From positions 1 to 64,000 of the forward strand of contig JAKVCP010000008.1 in the NCBI GenBank assembly GCA_022448925.1: a stretch of 64,000 nt of DNA, in the 5' to 3' direction. Origin of the DNA: Paracoccaceae bacterium. GTDB taxonomy: Bacteria; Pseudomonadota; Alphaproteobacteria; Rhodobacterales; Rhodobacteraceae. Positions 46,709-54,498 of the stretch are shown one piece after another (position 1 is the first letter of the stretch; each line of letters begins with the position of its first letter). A model generated the notes under the pieces. The model saw only the letters and a program-made list of their open reading frames with translations, did not search any database and had not been told where the DNA came from. Made by a program: the position numbers and the translations under genes.

Positions 46709-48277
46709 TCATCTGGCCTTTGTATAAAGCCCCACGACCCCAACCTGACAGGATCGTGGTTGCAAAGCGACTTTCAAGGTCTCGTTCCGGGGAACAGTTC
46801 TGCCATTGAAAGCCTGCATCGTCTTTCGAAGGTCCAAGGGGGGGCGCTTGCAGAAAACCGCAACGATCTGGTCGGCCCCAGTGGGTGCGACAACGTCAAA
46901 GCGCATGCTGATCCCAAGCATATCAACCGGATCATCACGCGCCCCGGGCGCTGGATGGAGGTACTGCAAAGTGCCATCACTTGCGATATTGAAAAGCGTC
47001 AGAAAACGCATGTCTTCTGCTGGTGGTTTGAAGACATAGCCGACCCGCTCGCCAATGGGCACCACCTTGTTTTCGTGCAAAGCTTCAACAATAACCGGGG
47101 GAATGCCCGGCTTTTTGGCCTTGAGCACGTCATCAAGCGCTCGCGCCCGCGAGATCAGACGCTGGGCGCCTTTGTCGATCGTGGTGATCTGATCACCTGT
47201 ATGGTTAAACACATCCCATTTTCCGCCTGTATTCTCAAACACAAGCGACGGGCTGGTCGTAACCTCTACGTAGGACCGGCGATCCAGTCCGGGCGGTTTG
47301 GCCCCTTTGAACTTGACCGCAACGGCCTGCTTTTCCTGGGGTTTGGGTGGCACCAAAGGCAATAATGACAACAGCGCCTGGCTGTCACCCCGGGGCAGGA
47401 TGCGTGGCTGCTGATTTTGGTTCATATGCGTGAAGACGCGATCCTGAAGGTACTCTGCGATTTCAGAGCGGGACACCGATTTGTCGCCGTCCAGATCCGC
47501 CGCTCCGGTCAGCGCCTCAGCAAAATACCACGACAACGCGCCATGTGCTTTGCCGTCAAAGCGTGTCTCGGTCACCAGACGGTCTTCGGATGCTGTCGCA
47601 AGAATTTGCGTCACATGTGGAAGGTCGTCCTTGCCGGTGTCGCCCTCGCCTGCCTTGATCTCGCCCTCTATGGGCTCAATCGGTATGTCCCAGATGCCCC
47701 CGTTGCGGGTCAGTCCCATGTTTTCACGGTTGACCTGACGGGTCAGACCGGCCGAGTGACAGCTGTCCATCACCCAGATCACCCGAAACGCGGAAGCCTT
47801 GACCAACATATCCCGCAATTGATCGTCTGATAGGCGCCCAATCCGTGGGTTGCGCGGATCGAATTCATGAAACATGATCGTTTCATCAAGTCCATCTGTA
47901 ATCTCATCGAAGGGTTCGTCGATCTCGCGCTCTTGAGCGCCATGGCCCGAGAAACTGACAATGATGGTATCGCTGGACTTTGCCTTGGCCAGCATCTCGT
48001 TCCAACCCTTCTGAAAGTTTTCCAACGTTGCGCGATCATCCAGAAGAATGCGATGATCCGGCAAATCAATACCAGTCTGACGCATTGCGCCGGCAATGCG
48101 CGTGGCATCATTTACGGCGCCTTCCAGATCAGACAACTCGCCCGGTGGGGCGGGAAACTTCTGAAAGTGCAAGTAATCATCTACACCAACCACCATGCCC
48201 CATTGCTTGGCTATCGCGGGCAACCCCGCGAGGGCCAAACATACAGCCATCGCAGCCGTTTTACTGATGAAGGACAA
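46709..48277 (-). CDS. Secreted caspase-like protease with EF-hand-like loop
   Basis: The 522-residue protein has a signal peptide (AVCLALAGLPAIA). Its metacaspase-like C14 domain has His112 in VSFSGHGAQEREID and Cys173 in WVMDSCHSAGLTR. An EF-hand-type loop, DLDGDKSVSRSE (261-272), follows the catalytic core, suggesting calcium control as in metacaspases. The C-terminal half resembles a DUF4384-like region (YVEVTTSPSLVFENTGG, PIGERVGYVF). The TTG at 48277 is chosen because GGAGGG lies 7 nt upstream and the next ATG (48250) would cut the signal peptide; the gene then overlaps the OmpA-type gene by 17 nt. Confidence 0.87.
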   Translation of the reverse strand: MSFISKTAAMAVCLALAGLPAIAKQWGMVVGVDDYLHFQKFPAPPGELSDLEGAVNDATRIAGAMRQTGIDLPDHRILLDDRATLENFQKGWNEMLAKAKSSDTIIVSFSGHGAQEREIDEPFDEITDGLDETIMFHEFDPRNPRIGRLSDDQLRDMLVKASAFRVIWVMDSCHSAGLTRQVNRENMGLTRNGGIWDIPIEPIEGEIKAGEGDTGKDDLPHVTQILATASEDRLVTETRFDGKAHGALSWYFAEALTGAADLDGDKSVSRSEIAEYLQDRVFTHMNQNQQPRILPRGDSQALLSLLPLVPPKPQEKQAVAVKFKGAKPPGLDRRSYVEVTTSPSLVFENTGGKWDVFNHTGDQITTIDKGAQRLISRARALDDVLKAKKPGIPPVIVEALHENKVVPIGERVGYVFKPPAEDMRFLTLFNIASDGTLQYLHPAPGARDDPVDMLGISMRFDVVAPTGADQIVAVFCKRPPLDLRKTMQAFNGRTVPRNETLKVALQPRSCQVGVVGLYTKAR

Positions 48278-49439
48278 GTTCAACCCTCCGCGCAATCGCC
48301 CGACGTTCGTCATCTGAATAGGCGGCGATGTCAGTGTATTGTGGCGGGTGACGCTCACCCACGCCCTCTACGTAGATCTGCGCATAAACGCCCTTTGTCT
48401 GCAGATGCTTTCGTACCGATGCCGCGCGTTTGACCGACAAATCCAGGTTGTACGCGTCTGAGCCCTTTTCGTCGGTATGGCCGACAAGTGTCAGGGACTT
48501 AACCCCCGACTTGATCAGGAAGTCCGCGACCGTATCCGCCGCCTGAAGACCGACAGGGTCAAGGTCAGAGCTGTCAAAACCAAACCGGATTGGAAGATAA
48601 ACTATCTTGGCCGCTTCGGCAGCCTTGTCGGCCACGACGTAGTCTTCTTTGGGTTTGCTCTCCTGATAGACGGGCTCTTGCTTGATCAGGGGCTCATAGT
48701 AGTCCGGCTCCGGTGCGATCGGCTGGACATAGTCTATCTTATTGTCCTTCAGGCTGTCTTTGTAGACGGGCTCTGGCTCTACATACGCGATGTCATCATA
48801 GCCCGTGTCTTTTTGGTCATCCACATAGGTCGTATCCTGTTTGACCTCTTTGATCTGGGGTTTGGTACCAACAGCTTCGATGGCAATGCCGCGCATCGCG
48901 GATTTCAAGACGCCCGAAGCACCACCCGATCTGGTCACGATCGGTTCGAGGGATCCCGCCAACATCAGGTTTTCCTGGCCCAAGCGTGTGATTCGGTCCG
49001 CAATCGGTACAAGAGCCGGATTGGGTTTGGTAATTGCCGGGTCTGTGATGGTGTCCAGCGCCGCGTTGTACAGCTTGGCCGCTTCCAGGCGGTCCCCCCG
49101 TTTCACGGCGATTTCGGCCCTGGTCACCTGAACCGCCCAATGTAGCCCGGGGGCGTCTTTCAACATCTCATCGGCGCCATCGATGTCACCGGCGGCAAAC
49201 AGCTGCTGAGCCATCCGCGCCAGAATACCTGAGGCATCCGACAAAGCCCGCACGACCGTAGGTTCAGAGCACGTGGAATTTGCGCGAAAGGTTTCGACCG
49301 CTTGCAGGATGGTTTCTTTGGACCCTGAATCGTAGGAACTTTTCAGGACGCCAAGTTCGCCAGCGCAATCCGCCGCCGCAGCGGTGGGGAGGGCCAATAC
49401 GGCCCCCGCCATAACTGTGGAGAGTAGAGTTCGTTTCAT
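48261..49439 (-). CDS. OmpA-family peptidoglycan-binding protein
   Basis: This 392-residue protein has a signal peptide (TVMAGAVLALPTAAAA). A helical N-terminal part (25-170) contains Cys residues and TPR-like repeats. An acidic, Tyr/Pro-rich linker follows (YVEPEPVYKDSLKDNKIDYV). The C-terminal OmpA domain (about 275-392) has RFGFDSSDLDPVG, LTLVGHTDEKGSDAYNLDLS and KRAASVRKHL; its Asp and Arg contact diaminopimelate in relatives. There is no beta-barrel, so it anchors something to the cell wall. AGGAGG precedes the ATG by 8 nt. It sits in the operon between the cytochrome and the first caspase. Confidence 0.9.
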   Translation of the reverse strand: MKRTLLSTVMAGAVLALPTAAAADCAGELGVLKSSYDSGSKETILQAVETFRANSTCSEPTVVRALSDASGILARMAQQLFAAGDIDGADEMLKDAPGLHWAVQVTRAEIAVKRGDRLEAAKLYNAALDTITDPAITKPNPALVPIADRITRLGQENLMLAGSLEPIVTRSGGASGVLKSAMRGIAIEAVGTKPQIKEVKQDTTYVDDQKDTGYDDIAYVEPEPVYKDSLKDNKIDYVQPIAPEPDYYEPLIKQEPVYQESKPKEDYVVADKAAEAAKIVYLPIRFGFDSSDLDPVGLQAADTVADFLIKSGVKSLTLVGHTDEKGSDAYNLDLSVKRAASVRKHLQTKGVYAQIYVEGVGERHPPQYTDIAAYSDDERRAIARRVELVLHQ

Positions 49440-49462
49440 TGTTTCATCCTCCTCTCGTGCGA

Positions 49463-52400
49463 TCAATCAAAGACCGTGAAGGTGACATGGTTGGTCGCGG
49501 ACTGACCTGCGTCAACCTGAACCTTTTTGGCCGCCTCGATGGTGATACCACGGGTCAATGGCTGGCCGCGGGACTTGGCGTAATCAAGCACCTCGTCTGC
49601 CTTCATGCCCTTGTCGGCCAATCCACCCTCACGGCAGAACGCCAGCATGGTTTCCCCTTCGCCCGGCTCGTCAAAGCGGATCTGAAGGCCCGATCCTGCA
49701 TAGGGAATGCGCCGGGTTTCACCCGCCTCGAGGAACCGAGGCCCAAGGATTTCCGATGGCATTTCCACGATCTCCTTGCTCTCCTCGACGTAGAACACCT
49801 GCAGCTCGCACCGCTTGTTTGCACTGACGTCAAACTCAAGCAGATCATCGACGTAAACATCGGTGTAGGGTACGCTTAGGGCCAGCTTCAGACGATCTTG
49901 GCGCGGCTTGTAGGCCGGGTCCTTTGCGATCGGCTTGATTGTTGCTGGTTGATAAGGCTCTTCGCGTTTCTTCACGCTGGCCTTGATCGCCACGTCCACC
50001 TTGGCCTCGTAGTCGTTCAACGCCACGCCGCGCTGCACGGTGTAGATGCTTTCCGACGGAATGTATGGCTCTAGGTCCGTCAGACGCGGCAGCAGTGAGG
50101 CGTAGTAAGTTTCCACCTCAGAGCGGTGAATCTTGCCGCCCGCATCGAGACGCGACAGCCAATCAAGGGCAACCACCGTCAGGACCGGGTCGCCCAGACG
50201 ACGGGCCCGCGACCGGAAGGTGTCTTCGTCCATGAAAAACTCACGCGCCAGCTCTTCGACGTCAAGGCTCTCGAAGTGCTTGTCGGCCAGATAGGTCACG
50301 ATCTCACCGCCTCCGACGCTTTCGGGGGCCCGAAGACTGGTCAGCTTGCCAGAAACGCCAGTTTCGACTGCGTTTAACATCTGCAAACGGCTCAGGAAGA
50401 ACTGGCTGTCTTTCTCGTAGTAGTCAGACAGCGTGTCGTTGTCGACGTACATCGTCAACAGCACTTCCAGTTCGTCCCTCGAAAACATCGAGGACGACAG
50501 CAGCGTGTCACGCAGTTGGTCTTTCTTGCGGATCATGCCGTCATGGTGGCAGTCAAAGCAGGACCGCGCATTCACGACCTCTACACCCTTGCCGATCGGC
50601 TTGGTCCGGAAGGACACAATCGATGCCGGGCCAACCAGCAGCCGCTCGCCCAGGTTTGTCGAGAGGTAGTAGCCCTGCAGACCATTGGGAAGTGAAAAGA
50701 TCATTTCACCGCCATCATGCTCAAACGGAGCAGTGCCAGACGCGGTCCGCCCGATTTCACGCGGTCCATCCGGATGCAAGGTCAGCGACTGTTCACCGCT
50801 GTCGCCTGCAAAGTCATAGGACTTCCAGTAGTAACCGCCAAACGGCAGGTCGAAACGTTCCAGCATGCGGTTGTGATCTGACACGCCCGAATTGCCCGGC
50901 AGCATAGCTGCACGCACGGCACGGCGCGACAGGATTTCACGATCCACATCAATGCCCATCCGGTACTCAAGGTCACGAATGTCATCCGTCAAGCCCAGGA
51001 ACATGTCGTAGTAAGGTGATTCAGAGGCAAACCGGACAAACCAGTCGGCGCGCATCATTGGAACCACAGCACCGGTGGCCTGCGCCACAACCGACAGCAG
51101 CGGATCGCTGTTGGGGTCAACCGCATAGGGATACACTTTGGCCAGATCTTCCCAAGCCTCACGGGTAAAGCTGGCATCTTTTGCGCCCTGGGTGAAGACA
51201 CCTGTAGAGATCGCGTCCCAATCGTCCTCGGTCCAGTTGTAGTCGCGGATATCGATACGAACCAGCGCGCCTTCGGTGGCCGGGATCGGCGTCACGGGAA
51301 CGACCCGCGGACCATTCGAGATCGAGTTGATGAACTTGTTCAAAGCCGAATGCAGATAGTGCGTCGGATTGCGCAGCGCGCCGTCTTGATTGCAATCCAC
51401 CTTGGCAAGCGTCGTGCGGCCAAAGCTGAGATAGCGCATATAGGACCGATCAAAGGCGTCTACCTTGTTGATGTCCGACACCATCGCCAACACAATGGCT
51501 TCGCGCGAACCACCGGCAAAACGCGGCATTGGCACGTCGATCACGGGACGTTGCGGTGCCGCGGATTGCTGAACAACCGCAGGCTGAAGAGCGGCCGCAG
51601 CGGGTTGCTTGCGTGCCTCGCCCTCGGCAACAATCCAGCGGCGCAACACATCAAGCTCTTCTGCATTCGGCTTTTTGCCGGTCGGCATCCGGTTGTTTAC
51701 AATCGATTCATACAATGGAGATCCATCCGGATCGCCAGGAATCATGATGGCCTTGTCAAACGGCAGATCGTCGATCGAGCCGGTGTTAAACACCCCAGAG
51801 TAGGTCTTGCCTGGACCATGGCAGGCCCGGCAGTAGGTTTCGATGAACTGATCAGCCTCTTTTTTCAAAGCCGGATCCACAGGTTTGGGACCAGAGGCAA
51901 CTGCGTTTTGAACAACCGCGGGGGCCACTTCGACCTCAAGTGGGGCATTCTTTGCTTCGCAATGCGCGTCAACTTTGGACATCAACGCCGGTGCACCGGT
52001 CAGGTCGTCGATCGCGGCAGCCACGGCCAAGGCTGTTTCGCCCGGATTCTTACCGCCGGGAAGAACCGGATCCTTGCCAACGATTTCTTCGATCTCTTTT
52101 TCCGTTGTTTTCTTCGCCACCACGCCTCGGAATGGCGTTGGATCGATCGCCTTGCCAGTCAGGTAGGCATACATCGCGACACGATCATCTATCGACAGGC
52201 TGGACGTCGACCGGGCGATCCGTCGCATCGAAGCGCTGACCATCGGGTTGCCGTTCAGCTTTTTGGATTCGGCCATTGCGCCGATGATGAAGGCCTCTGG
52301 GCCAAACTGCTCCAACCTGCTTCCTGCAATCGAAGGCGAATAATCCCCCAGCAAGCCGGTTTCGCCCTGATAGGCGCGCGTTGTGTCCAGTTTGTAGGTA

Positions 52401-53011
52401 AAGCCGAAACCGGTGTCGCGGGGGGTGTGGCATTCCGCGCAGTGGCCTACGGCCTCAACCAGATATTGTCCTCGCTCAAGCTGTGCGTCGTTCTTGGCTG
52501 GCAGTGGCTCGCGCCCTGTTGACCAAAGATCAAGGATCGTCTGGCTGAGATAACTGATGTTATGCTCCTTGGACTCCGCATCGCTTTGCGGCAGGGTGGC
52601 AATGTAGCCGCGCAGGTCAAGAACGTCCTCGGGCTTCATCCGGGCGTAGGACGGATAGGGAAACACCGCACCGAAATACGTGCGCCCGTCCGGTGATTGA
52701 CCTTTCAGCACAGCATTCAGAAAGTCCGCGTTGGACCATTGACCCAGACCTGCCGTCGGGTGCGACGTGATATTGGGTGCGTAAAGCTCTCCGAATTTGG
52801 TGCGAATTTCGCGTCCGCCGGCCAGGATGTCGTCAGCCCCGTCAACCGCGTGACAGGTGCCGCATCCCGCAGCAGCAAAAATGATCTGCCCGTTGCTGAC
52901 ATCGGGCTGGTAGTCGCTGTAGGCCCCTTGCGCGAACAAATCCTGCGCGACCGCAGGCGCGCCAAGACTCAGAGCGACAACTGAGGTGCCGACCAAATAC
53001 AGGTTCCTCAT
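49463..53011 (-). CDS. Large secreted tetraheme cytochrome c protein
   Basis: This 1182-residue protein has a signal peptide (VVALSLGAPAVAQ). Four c-type heme sites are visible: CGTCH (50-54), CAECH (191-195), CRACH (394-398) and CFDCH (818-822). The first two lie in class I cytochrome domains like those of alcohol-dehydrogenase cytochrome subunits (GAVFPYPSYARMKPEDVLDL). The third is a planctomycete-type cytochrome domain (ITPGDPDGS-like MIPGDPDGSPLYESIVNNRM). The C-terminal 350 residues are not recognised. The product must be periplasmic. It lies 13 nt after the flavocytochrome-like gene, its likely electron partner. Confidence 0.9.
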   Translation of the reverse strand: MRNLYLVGTSVVALSLGAPAVAQDLFAQGAYSDYQPDVSNGQIIFAAAGCGTCHAVDGADDILAGGREIRTKFGELYAPNITSHPTAGLGQWSNADFLNAVLKGQSPDGRTYFGAVFPYPSYARMKPEDVLDLRGYIATLPQSDAESKEHNISYLSQTILDLWSTGREPLPAKNDAQLERGQYLVEAVGHCAECHTPRDTGFGFTYKLDTTRAYQGETGLLGDYSPSIAGSRLEQFGPEAFIIGAMAESKKLNGNPMVSASMRRIARSTSSLSIDDRVAMYAYLTGKAIDPTPFRGVVAKKTTEKEIEEIVGKDPVLPGGKNPGETALAVAAAIDDLTGAPALMSKVDAHCEAKNAPLEVEVAPAVVQNAVASGPKPVDPALKKEADQFIETYCRACHGPGKTYSGVFNTGSIDDLPFDKAIMIPGDPDGSPLYESIVNNRMPTGKKPNAEELDVLRRWIVAEGEARKQPAAAALQPAVVQQSAAPQRPVIDVPMPRFAGGSREAIVLAMVSDINKVDAFDRSYMRYLSFGRTTLAKVDCNQDGALRNPTHYLHSALNKFINSISNGPRVVPVTPIPATEGALVRIDIRDYNWTEDDWDAISTGVFTQGAKDASFTREAWEDLAKVYPYAVDPNSDPLLSVVAQATGAVVPMMRADWFVRFASESPYYDMFLGLTDDIRDLEYRMGIDVDREILSRRAVRAAMLPGNSGVSDHNRMLERFDLPFGGYYWKSYDFAGDSGEQSLTLHPDGPREIGRTASGTAPFEHDGGEMIFSLPNGLQGYYLSTNLGERLLVGPASIVSFRTKPIGKGVEVVNARSCFDCHHDGMIRKKDQLRDTLLSSSMFSRDELEVLLTMYVDNDTLSDYYEKDSQFFLSRLQMLNAVETGVSGKLTSLRAPESVGGGEIVTYLADKHFESLDVEELAREFFMDEDTFRSRARRLGDPVLTVVALDWLSRLDAGGKIHRSEVETYYASLLPRLTDLEPYIPSESIYTVQRGVALNDYEAKVDVAIKASVKKREEPYQPATIKPIAKDPAYKPRQDRLKLALSVPYTDVYVDDLLEFDVSANKRCELQVFYVEESKEIVEMPSEILGPRFLEAGETRRIPYAGSGLQIRFDEPGEGETMLAFCREGGLADKGMKADEVLDYAKSRGQPLTRGITIEAAKKVQVDAGQSATNHVTFTVFD

Positions 53012-53024
53012 TTCTCCAATCCTT

Positions 53025-54317
53025 TCATCTGAATTCAAACTCTTCAAAGTGCACGCTTTTCGGTCGGTTCCCCGAGGCCTTGAGATCCTTGAGGACCGCC
53101 TCACGCATGGGCGCCGGTCCGCAGAACCACAATCCCGCATCCTTCATTTCAAAGGGAACAAGCTCAGTAAGCTTTTCTGCCGAAAAACGGCCCTCCTCCT
53201 TGCTGACGTAAAGCCGGAACTTGAAGCCCGGACACCGAGCCTCGGCTGCGCGGAACCGGTCGAGGCCGACAGCCTCTTCCGGTTTGTTCACGCAGTAAAC
53301 CATCTGAAAACGCCGCGTGTCCTCAGCCGTTAGGCTGTCAGCAAAGGTCAGGAACGGAGTGACCCCGATCCCGCCCGCAAGCCAGACCTGACGATCCGGA
53401 CCCCGACGGTAATCAAACGCGCCATAACCGCCTTCGACGGTCATCTTGTCACCGACCTCTACCAAGTCGCGTACACGACGTGTGTAATCCCCAAGGCCTC
53501 GTATGGAAAACTGGATCGAGCCATCCTCGCCAAAGCGCGACACGGTAAAGGGATGCGGCTCACGCAGTCCCCGGCGAGCGATCGAGATTACGGCAAACCT
53601 GCCCGGCTTGATCTTGCGGAAACTCCGCACGGGCTCCGCGTCGATGATCGTCGCGGCGGGGTGCTTTTCCACCTTCGAAATGATGTAGGCCCGTGGGCGC
53701 ATTGGCGCCAGAAATTGCGTGTAGACAAAGCTGACTGCGCCCACGATGGCCCAAAAATTCAGGTACTGTGCTGCAAGGGCATTCATATTGAACGGCACTT
53801 TGACAAACAGCTGGTGGAAAACGATGCCGAGGAACAGCACACCAAGCGCGCGATGCGACCATCGCCACCAGTGATAGGGGATCAGATCCCCGCGAAAACG
53901 CTTGAGCCCCGGAATTTTCGAACCAAACGGGATTTTTTTCAGCCAGCTTGCAAGCAGCAAGACCAGCAGTGGAATAAAGACCAGTTCTGCCACGTCCACA
54001 GAGGTCTTGGCCAGCCCCGTTGCCGCGATCTGGCCTTCGATATCCAGCATGCCGACATTTTTGTGAAACAGGATCAAAGGCAGCACCAGAATGCCAATCC
54101 ACTTGTGGCTGACATAAAGGCGATCCAACCCGCCGAACCAACGCTCGACATACTTCGGACGCGTGGCAAGGAACAAGTTCAGGCCCATCAGGGTAAACGC
54201 CGAAGCGCCAGCCGACAAGGCAACCAGGCTTTGCAGGCTTGTGTTTCCGCCGCCCAAGAAAATCAGAGCTGTTGGAACAAGTACACCAAGCAGGAGTGGG
54301 ACTGGCAGACCAAGCAT
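53025..54317 (-). CDS. Ferric-reductase-like transmembrane flavoprotein
   Basis: The 430-residue product has about six membrane helices with His pairs (LYVSHKWIGILVLPLILFHK; WWRWSHRALGVLFLGIVFHQ) suited to two b hemes, as in the NOX/ferric reductase family. A ferredoxin-reductase-like domain follows, with the FAD motif EPHPFTVSRF, the NAD(P) site WLAGGIGVTPFLTF and WFCGPAPMREAV. It could pass electrons from NAD(P)H across the membrane. The ATG at 54317 is preferred over a TTG at 54341 that has no ribosome site. It is the first gene of the six-gene operon. Confidence 0.9.
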   Translation of the reverse strand: MLGLPVPLLLGVLVPTALIFLGGGNTSLQSLVALSAGASAFTLMGLNLFLATRPKYVERWFGGLDRLYVSHKWIGILVLPLILFHKNVGMLDIEGQIAATGLAKTSVDVAELVFIPLLVLLLASWLKKIPFGSKIPGLKRFRGDLIPYHWWRWSHRALGVLFLGIVFHQLFVKVPFNMNALAAQYLNFWAIVGAVSFVYTQFLAPMRPRAYIISKVEKHPAATIIDAEPVRSFRKIKPGRFAVISIARRGLREPHPFTVSRFGEDGSIQFSIRGLGDYTRRVRDLVEVGDKMTVEGGYGAFDYRRGPDRQVWLAGGIGVTPFLTFADSLTAEDTRRFQMVYCVNKPEEAVGLDRFRAAEARCPGFKFRLYVSKEEGRFSAEKLTELVPFEMKDAGLWFCGPAPMREAVLKDLKASGNRPKSVHFEEFEFR

Positions 54318-54445
54318 GATCGTTTCGCTACCCGATATCAAAAATGTTTAAGTCTCTCTGTTAAGGCAGCCTACCCATTCGCAAAACAAAAACAAGGTTG
54401 GAGACGCACAGGCAGGCACCCATCTCGGGGTCAAAATGACGCGAA

Positions 54446-54457
54446 GTCACTTGTGAC
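54446..54457. promoter_or_regulatory. Inverted repeat upstream of the redox-caspase operon
   Basis: GTCAC-TT-GTGAC lies 129 nt before the first gene of the operon and 42 nt past the glpD stop, in the only intergenic space that can hold the operon promoter. A regulator-binding dyad is plausible; no matching regulator gene is nearby. Confidence 0.3.
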
Positions 54458-54498
54458 GCCAGTCAGGTATACCCGCCTTCACTGCTGCAACGCCGGGC

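Larger units (their letters stand above)
43199..54317 (-). other. Six-gene redox-caspase operon
   Basis: Six genes read leftward with gaps of 13, 23, -17, 19 and 23 nt: ferric-reductase-like flavoprotein, tetraheme cytochrome c, OmpA-type anchor, and three caspase-like proteases with EF-hand, LprI-like and SH3-like modules. All but the first product have signal peptides. The spacing strongly implies one transcript. It is bounded upstream by the glpD 3' end (181 nt) and downstream by the convergent Anbu cluster (240 nt). I know of no named system with this content. Confidence 0.8.

Noticed and set aside
51350-52522. 390-codon plus-strand frame
   Set aside because: Antisense shadow of the tetraheme cytochrome gene.
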